Below, piece by piece: positions 1-6,020 of a DNA stretch of 11,026 nucleotides. How positions within the stretch are numbered: the stretch's first letter is position 1; each line of letters opens with the position of its first letter. Made by a program: the position numbers and the translations under genes. Under the pieces are notes generated by a model. That model had not been told where the DNA came from, ran no database searches, and saw only the letters and a program-made list of their open reading frames with translations. This stretch comes from JBBRZF01 sp038236965 (GTDB lineage: Bacteria; Acidobacteriota; Terriglobia; Terriglobales; Acidobacteriaceae): positions 1-11,026 of the forward strand of contig JBBRZF010000119.1 of NCBI GenBank assembly GCA_038236965.1, given 5' to 3'.

Positions 1-132
1 CAGATTCACCACCGAGCGCTGTACGTGTATGAACTGCGCAGCCAGCAGGAACGGCAGGTTGGGCAGCAGTGCATAGGACAGGACCGTGCGCGACACACCC
101 CTCAGTCCTTGCTGCCAGGTTGGCTTGTTCAT
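1..132 (-). CDS. Membrane protein of the polysaccharide locus, N-terminal fragment
   Basis: The first 44 codons are visible; the rest lies beyond the left edge. The reading begins MNKPTWQQGLRG and continues into a hydrophobic stretch around residues 19-35 (LSYALLPNLPFLLAA), which looks like a first transmembrane segment after a short cytoplasmic tail. The ATG at 132 has a GGAAGGA-type ribosome binding site about 10 nt upstream (complement of 142-148). It lies 51 nt after the stop of the gmd gene on the same strand, so co-transcription is likely. By position it could be a polymerase, ligase or other envelope protein of a glycan cluster, but the fragment is too short to name a family. The open frame and start are clear; the function is not. 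Confidence 0.6.
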   Translation of the reverse strand, partial: MNKPTWQQGLRGVSRTVLSYALLPNLPFLLAAQFIHVQRSVVNL

Positions 133-183
133 CGATCATCGTCCTTCCCCATCCCGACCAAACCTTCCTACCGGTGGACCAAT

Positions 184-1272
184 CTATTCGTTGTAGGCAT
201 AGACTTTGTAACCGTTGCGGCGCACCAGTTCGTCGCGCTGCGCTGCCTCGAAATCTTCGGCGACCATTTCAGATACCAGTTCGCGGAAGGTGATCTGCGG
301 CTTCCATCCCAGTTTGAAGCGCGCTTTGCTCGCATCCCCCAGCAGCGTCTCCACTTCCGTGGGACGAAAATACCTGGGATCGACAGCCACGATCTCGCGT
401 CCGGATCTATCGATGCCCACTTCGTCTTCGCCCGCCCCTTGCCAACGAATGCTCATGCCCAGTTCGGCGGCGGCGATCTCCACGAACTCGCGTACCGTGT
501 GCTGCTCGCCGGTGGCAATCACATAATCTTCCGCTTCTTCCTGCTGCAACATCAGCCACTGCATTTCCACGTAGTCTCGTGCGTGGCCCCAGTCGCGTTC
601 AGAATCCATGTTTCCCAGGTAGAGGCAATCCTGCAATCCAAGCTTGATACGGGCCAGTGCGCGCGTGATCTTGCGCGTGACAAATGTCTCTCCCCTGACC
701 GGCGACTCGTGATTGAAAAGGATGCCGTTGCATGCATACATCCCGTACGCTTCACGATAGTTCACCGTGATCCAGTAGGCATACAACTTGGCCACGGCAT
801 AAGGGGAGCGAGGATAGAACGGCGTCTGCTCGCGCTGCGGTATCTCCTGCACCAGCCCGTAGAGTTCCGAGGTGGAAGCCTGGTAGAAACGGGTCTTCTT
901 CGAGAGGTCCAGGATACGGATCGCCTCCAGCAGTCGCAGCGTTCCCAGAGCGTCCACATTAGCTGTGTACTCCGGCTGTTCGAAAGAAACCGCCACGTGG
1001 CTCTGCGCCGCCAGGTTGTAAACTTCGTCCGGCTGCACCTTCTGCATGATGTGGATGAGGCTGCAGGAATCGCTGAGATCGCCATAATGGAGGATGAAGT
1101 CGCGATTCTTTGCGCTCGGCTCCTGGTACAGGTGGTCGATGCGGTCGGTATTGAACAGGGACGTACGGCGCTTGACCCCGTGAACTTCATAGCCTTTGTC
1201 GAGCAGAAGTTCCGCGAGATAGGAACCGTCCTGACCGGTAATGCCGGTCACGAGTGCTTTTTTACGTGGCAA
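184..1272 (-). CDS. gmd: GDP-mannose 4,6-dehydratase
   Basis: This 362-residue cytosolic enzyme converts GDP-D-mannose to GDP-4-keto-6-deoxy-D-mannose, the branch point to GDP-fucose, GDP-rhamnose and related deoxysugars used in glycans. It is an extended short-chain dehydrogenase/reductase. The NADP-binding glycine motif TGITGQDGSYLAE is at residues 9-21, the active-site segment ASTSELYG at 132-139, and the YxxxK pair is Y158 and K162. The family landmark NHESP..GETFVTRKI is at 187-202; position 192 is Val where I recall Arg in most homologues. Length is normal. The start is a TTG at 1272, chosen because AGGAAAGG lies 9 nt upstream and the protein then begins just before the Rossmann motif; no in-frame ATG fits. 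It lies downstream of the NusG-like gene, on the same strand across a 268-nt leader, and upstream of a membrane protein gene. This suggests a glycan operon running leftward. The reductase that would finish the sugar is not in the window. Confidence 0.95.
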   Translation of the reverse strand: MPRKKALVTGITGQDGSYLAELLLDKGYEVHGVKRRTSLFNTDRIDHLYQEPSAKNRDFILHYGDLSDSCSLIHIMQKVQPDEVYNLAAQSHVAVSFEQPEYTANVDALGTLRLLEAIRILDLSKKTRFYQASTSELYGLVQEIPQREQTPFYPRSPYAVAKLYAYWITVNYREAYGMYACNGILFNHESPVRGETFVTRKITRALARIKLGLQDCLYLGNMDSERDWGHARDYVEMQWLMLQQEEAEDYVIATGEQHTVREFVEIAAAELGMSIRWQGAGEDEVGIDRSGREIVAVDPRYFRPTEVETLLGDASKARFKLGWKPQITFRELVSEMVAEDFEAAQRDELVRRNGYKVYAYNE

Positions 1273-1540
1273 GTGGTTGCACCTTTCCTGCGCGGGAGGA
1301 GATGACTCCGCGAGCAGAGCGATCGACGAGCATTGAGAACATGATCCTGAAACTCGAATCCGAAAACACAGGCGTTTGGTATGTAGGAATCGCGAGGTGG
1401 TTGATCTCGCGGAAATTCCAGGGTACTGCTATATACGAAAAGACGGTCGGGACGGACGGGACACCGGAATCGCGTCACCTCCTGCAACAGAACCTTGTCA
1501 CCGTCTGCAAGCTTGATTCGTAGAGTTGAAAGGCTAGTAG
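1273..1540 (-). promoter_or_regulatory. Leader between antiterminator gene and gmd
   Basis: These 268 nt separate two co-directional minus-strand genes and carry no convincing coding frame. The stretch holds the bulged hairpin listed separately and a TATATA word (complement of 1430-1435) without a recognisable -35 partner at normal spacing. It ends in the AGGAAAGG ribosome binding site of gmd (complement of 1282-1289). A long leader right after a NusG paralogue gene is where such a protein would be expected to load. I found no match to the RfaH ops-type element by eye. Confidence 0.45.
1386..1419 (-). promoter_or_regulatory. Bulged RNA hairpin in the gmd leader
   Basis: Read on the minus strand, GGAAT (1419-1415) pairs with ATTCC (1390-1386), and CGCGAG (1411-1406) pairs with CTCGCG (1396-1391). 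This gives 11 base pairs with a 3-nt bulge (TTC, 1414-1412) and a 9-nt loop (ATCAACCAC). No T-run follows, so it is not a standard terminator. It sits about 113 nt before the gmd start and downstream of the NusG-like gene. The pairing is seen directly; a role as recruitment signal is inference. Confidence 0.45.
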
Positions 1541-2128
1541 TTAGTTCATGTCCAGGTCAGCCAAATCAACTTCGACGGCGACCGATTGCATCAGCATGTC
1601 CATGGAGAGCACTACGCGGAAATTCTCTTTGCCGCGCAACAACACTCCCTCGGCCCCACTTAACGGGCCGTGCTTGATGCGCACGGTCTGGCCGGCTTTG
1701 AGGAATGGGTGTGGCTCGGCCTTCACCCGGTCGAGCCCTCCGCGCAGGCGCTCTACCTCTTCGTCATGCAAGGCCAGCGGAGGACCGTTGAAACTCACCA
1801 GCCGGTGAATGCTGGGCACGGTGAGAACTTGTAATCGCTTCTCCAGAGGGATGTGTACAAAGACGTATCCGGGAAACAACGGAAGCTCAACGCGAGCGGT
1901 TCGGTCCTTCCATCGCGATTTCGTTGCGTAGAGCGGCAGGAAATATTCCACGTTCTTGCCCCCCAACTGCAAGGCGACCTGCTTTTCGTGTCGTGGCATG
2001 GTACAGGCGACATACCAATGCGCTTGCGCTTCGGCCGGAGTTGCCGTCCAATCTGCAGTTCGAGGGTTCATATTTTTCGTCTTATGGGCATAGAGCTTCG
2101 CCCCGTCACTTACAGGCTCTCGTGACAT
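1541..2128 (-). CDS. NusG/RfaH-like specialised transcription antiterminator
   Basis: This 195-residue protein is a NusG paralogue expected to bind elongating RNA polymerase and stop pausing or termination in the operon it heads. The NGN domain covers roughly residues 38-136. It opens with WYVACTMPRHEKQVA and contains the hallmark PLFPGYVFVHI at 83-93. A KOW domain follows at about 144-172 (KAGQTVRIKHGPLSGAEGV). A non-conserved tail of about 37 residues precedes the NGN domain. The start at 2128 is preferred because AGGAAAAGG lies just upstream; an internal ATG at 2071 has a weaker site and would remove 19 residues. The housekeeping nusG usually sits beside secE and ribosomal protein genes. 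This copy instead precedes gmd, as UpxY-, LoaP- and RfaH-type paralogues do in capsule or metabolite clusters. It is divergent from the secreted fibre gene across 605 nt. The family is certain; the subtype is inferred from context. Confidence 0.9.
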   Translation of the reverse strand: MSREPVSDGAKLYAHKTKNMNPRTADWTATPAEAQAHWYVACTMPRHEKQVALQLGGKNVEYFLPLYATKSRWKDRTARVELPLFPGYVFVHIPLEKRLQVLTVPSIHRLVSFNGPPLALHDEEVERLRGGLDRVKAEPHPFLKAGQTVRIKHGPLSGAEGVLLRGKENFRVVLSMDMLMQSVAVEVDLADLDMN

Positions 2129-2488
2129 AACCTTTTCCTAAGATTTTGGCTTGCCGTCTCGTGCCTGATCGCCAACTTCGGCGACGCTCAATCTCTTGAG
2201 CTTGGGAGCGGAATCACTGAACAGCTGATCAGCACGAGTAACGCGATTGCCAACAAATTCGCTTGCCAGTTCGATCCTTCCACCAATCACTCCGTCTCCT
2301 CAGCTACCGGACCATGAGACGGATGACTCGTTTCAGAACTTGCTGCAACTTACATTGCAAGCGTCTTGCCAACTGTTCCGCTGCGTGCGCGGAAGCGTTC
2401 GCGTTCTATTTGCCCAGGGGGGAGGAATGCTGGAGAACCGCACTGTTACAGGGCAATGCAGTGTCGCAAGCCCACCACGGAATGGACG

Positions 2489-2502
2489 GTGACTAGGGTC
2501 AC
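2489..2502. promoter_or_regulatory. CRP/FNR-type palindrome
   Basis: GTGAC-TAGG-GTCAC is a perfect inverted repeat with 5-bp arms. It contains the core GTGA-N6-TCAC spacing typical of CRP/FNR-superfamily operators, although the outer T/A pair of the E. coli CRP consensus is absent. It lies about 232 nt upstream of the fibre gene start, which is far for direct activation unless the transcript has a long leader. Confidence 0.35.
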
Positions 2503-2554
2503 TATTTCGCGTGCCCTGTGATGCAACCACCAACGCGATTCCTGTACGAACTTC

Positions 2555-2583
2555 GTTCCGAATCGGAACACCAAATCGGAACA
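2555..2583. promoter_or_regulatory. GTTCCG-AAT-CGGAAC palindrome plus a repeated half-site
   Basis: A perfect 6-bp inverted repeat with a 3-nt centre spans 2555-2569. The 10-mer AATCGGAACA (2561-2570) recurs exactly at 2574-2583, a 13-bp shift, which adds a third CGGAAC half-site. This is the usual look of a cooperative repressor operator. It lies about 150 nt before the fibre gene start. The regulator is unknown. Confidence 0.4.
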
Positions 2584-2733
2584 GTTTCCCTAAATGAGAC
2601 ATGCCTCGCCTCCCGCAAACTTACAATCACCCCACCTAACCAATATGCGTTGCATTCCCAAGGAGTCTTCGACCCTCGAAAACTCCCGGAAGACTGCACA
2701 GCGGTGCCACAAGCACATGCGGAGATTCACCCC

Positions 2734-5388
2734 ATGGAATTCGTTCGACGCACATTCCTCTTGCTGTTCTGCTTAGTTGCAATCGTCCTCGCGGCACAGG
2801 AGTCCTCGATTACAGCGCAACTGATCCGCTACAGCGGGACCGTATCCATTTCCGGACAGCCATCCTCCGCCGTATACGGAGTGACCTTCCTGATATATAA
2901 GGACTCCTCCGGCGGCGCTCCGCTGTGGATGGAGACGCATAACCTGCATCCCGACGCGCTTGGTCGATACTCGGTGCTGCTTGGCAGCGAACATGCGGAC
3001 GGAATTCCGAAAAAGCTTTTCGCCAAGGGGGAAGCTCGATGGATCGCCTTGCAGATAGAGGGACAGCCGGAAGGAACCCGCGCGCGCCTCGTCAGTGTGC
3101 CCTATGCTATGCAGGCAGCCGACGCCTCTTCCCTGTCCGGACATCCCGCCACTGATTTCGTTCTTGCCGATCAGATGCGCAAATGGGAATCGCTCTGGAA
3201 CGCCACCCGCGTAGGCACGCGGCCTTCGCAGACGGGTGCTGGCGGTCCTCCGGACGAACCCACGACGGTCAATCCCGGTACGGCGAATGCGCTCGCAAAA
3301 TTCACCGACGCCAATACGGTCGGTGTCTCCGGCGTTTTTGAGAATGCAGGCAAATTGGGTATCGGCACCGCGACGCCCACAGCGGGTGTCCACATTTCTG
3401 CTGCTCTCCCGCGATTCTTTATCCAGGCTACGACGCCAGGCAACAACGCTGGCCTCTGGTTTGAGGCGCGCCCGTCAGACACCAATCTCGCCTCTAAACG
3501 CGGCGGCGTTTATTTCTCTGCCGGCAATACTCCGCAGAGCACTTTCGTCGGCTTCACTGCCGACGATCTCAACTATCAAATGGTGGCCACGCTGCCAGGA
3601 GACGTTGGTGTAGGCACTACCGCTCCGGTCGGAAAATTCCACGTGGCGGCCTCCACGGTGCGCGCCTTCATGCAAAGTACCGGTGCCGGCAAAACGGCGG
3701 AACTCCGGCTTGGAGCTCTTTCCTCGACCTCCGGAGCTCATACCGCCGGGCTCTACTTTCAGGCTGGGGACACCCCGGCAGCGAACCTGCTGGCTCTCAG
3801 TGCGGACGACACCAGCTATCACATGGTGGTCACCTCGGCCGGAAACGTGGGCGTTGGCACATCGGCACCGTCGGCAAAATTCGATGTTGCCGGAAATCTG
3901 CGGCTATCGAATGGAGGAGCGCTGCTGTTCAACGATGGCACATCGCAATCCACCGCGGCCGTCCCGAACTCCATCAGTGCAGCCGATTCTTCCATCACGG
4001 TCGCCATGGCGGGAGCAAACGCCAATCTCAGTGTTGCCAACCTTGGCGTGACCGCGGCTAAACTTGCCGACTCTTCCGTGACTACGAACAAGATTGCGGA
4101 TGCCAGCATCTCCGCCGCAAAACTTCAGCCATCCGTGCTGAATTCCATCACCGTGGCCGATGGCACGATTACTACGGCTAAACTCGCCGACGGCGCGGTT
4201 ACATCCAGCAAGATTGCAATCGGCGCCATCTCGCCGGCCAACATCACCGGAACTGCCGCCACTGTGGGCAGCAACGCATTTGCCGGTGCGCAGACCATCA
4301 GCGGCACTCTGTTTACGGCGAACACGGCGGTCTCCCCTGCCATAACCGCCACCAACACCAGCGGCACTGATGCGGCCGTCCTGGCACGCAATACGGCGCT
4401 CACTGGTCCGGCTTATGGCACGCGTGCGGAAACGCAGAGCATTCTTGGAATCGCAAACTATGGATACGCTTCGTCCGCCTCAGGCTTTACCCGCGGCTTT
4501 CAGGGCCGTGTCGATTCGCCGGACGGTACCGCCATGGAAGGCATTGCATACGCCTCCAGCGGCAGCACCGTGGCGCTCCACGGAATAACCTATAGCCCCA
4601 GCGCCAAAGCGTTGTTGGCCGAATCCACCGCCTACACCGGAACCAATTATGGCGTCTATGCGCAGGCGGGAGGAGATGCCTACAGCGCCGCCGTCTTTGG
4701 AACGGAGACCAACAACTCGGCTGCCGTCACCTATGGGGTTTATGGAAAATCCGCATCCTCCCTCGGTGTAGGCGTTCTCGGCTATAACACTTCGACTTCG
4801 GGAACCACCTCCGGAATTTTCGGACGCGTAGACAGTCCCTCGGGCAGCGCCGGTGAATTCGACAACGGATCTGGTGGCAATGTCTACATCGGACGCAGTC
4901 GCGGCATAAAAGTAGCGCGCATCGATGGCACCGGAAAGCTCTATATCAACGGAGGAACGCAGACCGGCGGCGCTGACTTCGCCGAATCCGTTCGCGTGCG
5001 CGGTTCGCGCGTCGAGTACCAGCCTGGAGATGTACTCCTTATCGATCCAGACAACAACCGGCAGATTCTGCTCTCCAAAACGCCTTATGCAACCACGGTC
5101 GCCGGCATCTATTCGACGAAGCCCGGCGTTCTCGGCACTCCGCACACAATGGATGCGCCCGAGTTTGCGCAGGAGATTCCCGTGGCGATGATAGGCATCG
5201 TGCCCTGCAAGGCCAGCGCCGAGAACGGCCCCATCCGTCGTGGAGATCTGCTCGTTACGTCCACAACCGCCGGACATGTCATGCGCGGCTCCGACCGTGC
5301 GCGCATGCTCGGAGCCATCGTGGGAAAGGCCTTGCAACCGCTCGACTCAGGTACCGGCGTCATCGAGTGTATGGTCACCTTGCAATAA
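2734..5388 (+). CDS. Secreted tail-fibre-like repeat protein
   Basis: This 884-residue protein is predicted to be exported. A signal peptide spans residues 1-21 (hydrophobic core TFLLLFCLVAIVL, likely cleavage near LAA-QE). An N-terminal domain (about 27-130, TAQLIRYSGTV to LVSVPYAMQAAD) is one I associate with secreted acidobacterial proteins. A low-complexity linker follows. Two ~82-residue repeats head with LGIGTATP (208) and VGVGTTAP (291), and a third head VGVGTSAP is at 372. A decapeptide run at 432-501 and Gly/Tyr-rich repeats at 540-715 follow; GRVDSP occurs at 591 and 697. The C-terminal domain (746-884) holds GGADFAES, PGDVLLID, PVAMIGIVP and GPIRRGDLLVTS. This layout resembles phage tail fibres and surface trimeric fibres; the C-terminus recalls domains seen in phage appendage proteins (tentatively the Peptidase_G2 group). 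The ATG at 2734 has GGAGA about 8 nt upstream and exposes the signal peptide. Function, likely surface binding or adhesion, is inferred. No anchor is visible. Confidence 0.85.
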   Translation: MEFVRRTFLLLFCLVAIVLAAQESSITAQLIRYSGTVSISGQPSSAVYGVTFLIYKDSSGGAPLWMETHNLHPDALGRYSVLLGSEHADGIPKKLFAKGEARWIALQIEGQPEGTRARLVSVPYAMQAADASSLSGHPATDFVLADQMRKWESLWNATRVGTRPSQTGAGGPPDEPTTVNPGTANALAKFTDANTVGVSGVFENAGKLGIGTATPTAGVHISAALPRFFIQATTPGNNAGLWFEARPSDTNLASKRGGVYFSAGNTPQSTFVGFTADDLNYQMVATLPGDVGVGTTAPVGKFHVAASTVRAFMQSTGAGKTAELRLGALSSTSGAHTAGLYFQAGDTPAANLLALSADDTSYHMVVTSAGNVGVGTSAPSAKFDVAGNLRLSNGGALLFNDGTSQSTAAVPNSISAADSSITVAMAGANANLSVANLGVTAAKLADSSVTTNKIADASISAAKLQPSVLNSITVADGTITTAKLADGAVTSSKIAIGAISPANITGTAATVGSNAFAGAQTISGTLFTANTAVSPAITATNTSGTDAAVLARNTALTGPAYGTRAETQSILGIANYGYASSASGFTRGFQGRVDSPDGTAMEGIAYASSGSTVALHGITYSPSAKALLAESTAYTGTNYGVYAQAGGDAYSAAVFGTETNNSAAVTYGVYGKSASSLGVGVLGYNTSTSGTTSGIFGRVDSPSGSAGEFDNGSGGNVYIGRSRGIKVARIDGTGKLYINGGTQTGGADFAESVRVRGSRVEYQPGDVLLIDPDNNRQILLSKTPYATTVAGIYSTKPGVLGTPHTMDAPEFAQEIPVAMIGIVPCKASAENGPIRRGDLLVTSTTAGHVMRGSDRARMLGAIVGKALQPLDSGTGVIECMVTLQ
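3355..3894 (+). repeat. Tandem ~82-residue coding repeats in the fibre protein
   Basis: Two consecutive units (3355-3603 and 3604-3846) share the heads LGIGTATP and VGVGTTAP and the tails GGVYFSAGNTP / AGLYFQAGDTP and ADDLNYQMVAT / ADDTSYHMVVT. A third, truncated head (VGVGTSAPSAKFDVAGNLR) follows to 3894. The repeat is clear in protein but diverged in DNA, which indicates an old duplication. Heads of the GIGTxxP form are common in bacterial and phage fibre-like proteins. Confidence 0.8.
4027..4236 (+). repeat. Seven decapeptide repeats (30-bp period) in the fibre protein
   Basis: Residues 432-501 fall into seven exact 10-residue steps. Consensus: (A/S)K(L/I)AD(G/S)x(V/I)(T/S)x. Good copies begin at 442 (AKLADSSVTT), 452 (NKIADASISA), 482 (AKLADGAVTS) and 492 (SKIAIGAISP); weaker copies begin at 432, 462 and 472. 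The strict register without gaps suggests a regular fibrous fold such as a triple-stranded shaft. Similar 'AKLADGAVT' runs occur in phage tail fibres. Confidence 0.8.
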
Positions 5389-5498
5389 GACTTCGGGAGG
5401 ATGAACACCTCAATACCCGATTCGCGTGTCCGCCATCACAGCATTGCACTCCCAATGGGAATACAGATGGAAACATCTCGCTTTCCAGGAGAGAGATC

Positions 5499-5954
5499 AT
5501 GCAGCGAATTGCCGTAGCTACTTGGAAGGGCGGGCCTCGCGCCGGGGAAGGCAGCATCACCACGGCCAGTCACGTCATCGAACACGCGCCTTATGCTTTT
5601 ACTTCGGGTGCGCATCACGATGCCTGCACCAGTCCGTGCGAAATGCTCGCCGCCGCTCACGCATCCTGCCTCTCGCTGGCCGTCGCCTCCGAGCTAACTC
5701 GTCTCGGGCACATCCCACAGGCCGTCACTACCGAAGCCATTTACACCATGGACCTTCGCGAGAATCTCTGGAGCATCGTCTCCGCACATCTCGACGTCAC
5801 CGTCCGTACCGGTGAATTCGAATTGGAGCCATTGCAACTCCTTATCGAACGCGCCGACAGTCTCTGCCCCATTGGACGAGCGCTCCATCCGGACATCAAG
5901 CTCTCGCGCAGCATCCATCTCGAACAGGCTTTCGCGCTCGCTCCCAGCGAGTGA
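5499..5954 (+). CDS. OsmC/Ohr-family protein
   Basis: This 151-residue cytosolic protein belongs to the OsmC/Ohr family, whose members reduce organic hydroperoxides through a redox-active cysteine pair. Both family cysteines are present: C57 in EMLAAAHASC and C123 in ADSLCPIGRAL. Length is typical. The ATG at 5499 is chosen because AGGAG lies 7 nt upstream; the frame is open further left but lacks a binding site there. An ungapped comparison with E. coli OsmC from memory puts Gly37 where the active-site Arg is expected (PYGFNTR versus PYAFTSG). A cysteine (C47) replaces one of the two glutamates of NPEEL; another cysteine, C43, is nearby. Peroxidase activity is therefore not assured. The gene lies 110 nt after the fibre gene on the same strand with no terminator between them, so it may be co-transcribed, and it ends at a clear terminator. 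Confidence 0.9.
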   Translation: MQRIAVATWKGGPRAGEGSITTASHVIEHAPYAFTSGAHHDACTSPCEMLAAAHASCLSLAVASELTRLGHIPQAVTTEAIYTMDLRENLWSIVSAHLDVTVRTGEFELEPLQLLIERADSLCPIGRALHPDIKLSRSIHLEQAFALAPSE

Positions 5955-5971
5955 TCCAAGAACAGCAATTC

Positions 5972-5999
5972 AAAAGCCGCGCTCTCATGCGCGGCTTTT
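5972..5999. terminator. Bidirectional Rho-independent terminator
   Basis: AAAAGCCGCGC (5972-5982) and GCGCGGCTTTT (5989-5999) form a perfect 11-bp stem around a 6-nt loop. The U-run is provided on either strand by the stem's own A/T ends. It lies 17 nt after the osmC-like stop and 21 nt beyond the stop of the convergent ABC-F gene, so it can serve both. Confidence 0.9.
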
Positions 6000-6020
6000 C
6001 ATGTTCGATCTTCCGTTACG

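Larger units (their letters stand above)
2129..2733. promoter_or_regulatory. 605-nt divergent control region
   Basis: This region lies between the minus-strand antiterminator gene and the plus-strand fibre gene and has no convincing gene. The fibre frame stays open upstream to 2518, but that extension has no ribosome binding site and would bury the signal peptide, so it is treated as non-coding. Two operator-like palindromes are listed separately. A perfect 10-bp palindrome GCTGATCAGC also occurs at 2224-2233. I could not identify a convincing sigma-70 promoter for either gene by eye. Confidence 0.5.

Noticed and set aside
25..1305. 426-codon plus-strand open frame opposite gmd
   Set aside because: It is antisense to a strongly supported gmd gene; its translation shows no recognisable domain, and it is explained by codon bias of the real gene.
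1430..1458. TATATA as -10 of an internal promoter for gmd
   Set aside because: No acceptable -35 hexamer lies 16-18 nt upstream on the minus strand and there is no extended -10 motif.
2518..2733. 72-codon in-frame upstream extension of the fibre protein
   Set aside because: It lacks a ribosome binding site and would place the signal peptide 72 residues inside the protein; the ATG at 2734 fits better.
5401..5517. 38-codon reading frame before the OsmC-like gene
   Set aside because: Its GGAGG is directly against the ATG with no spacing, and it overlaps the start of the osmC-like gene; a leader peptide is possible but unsupported.
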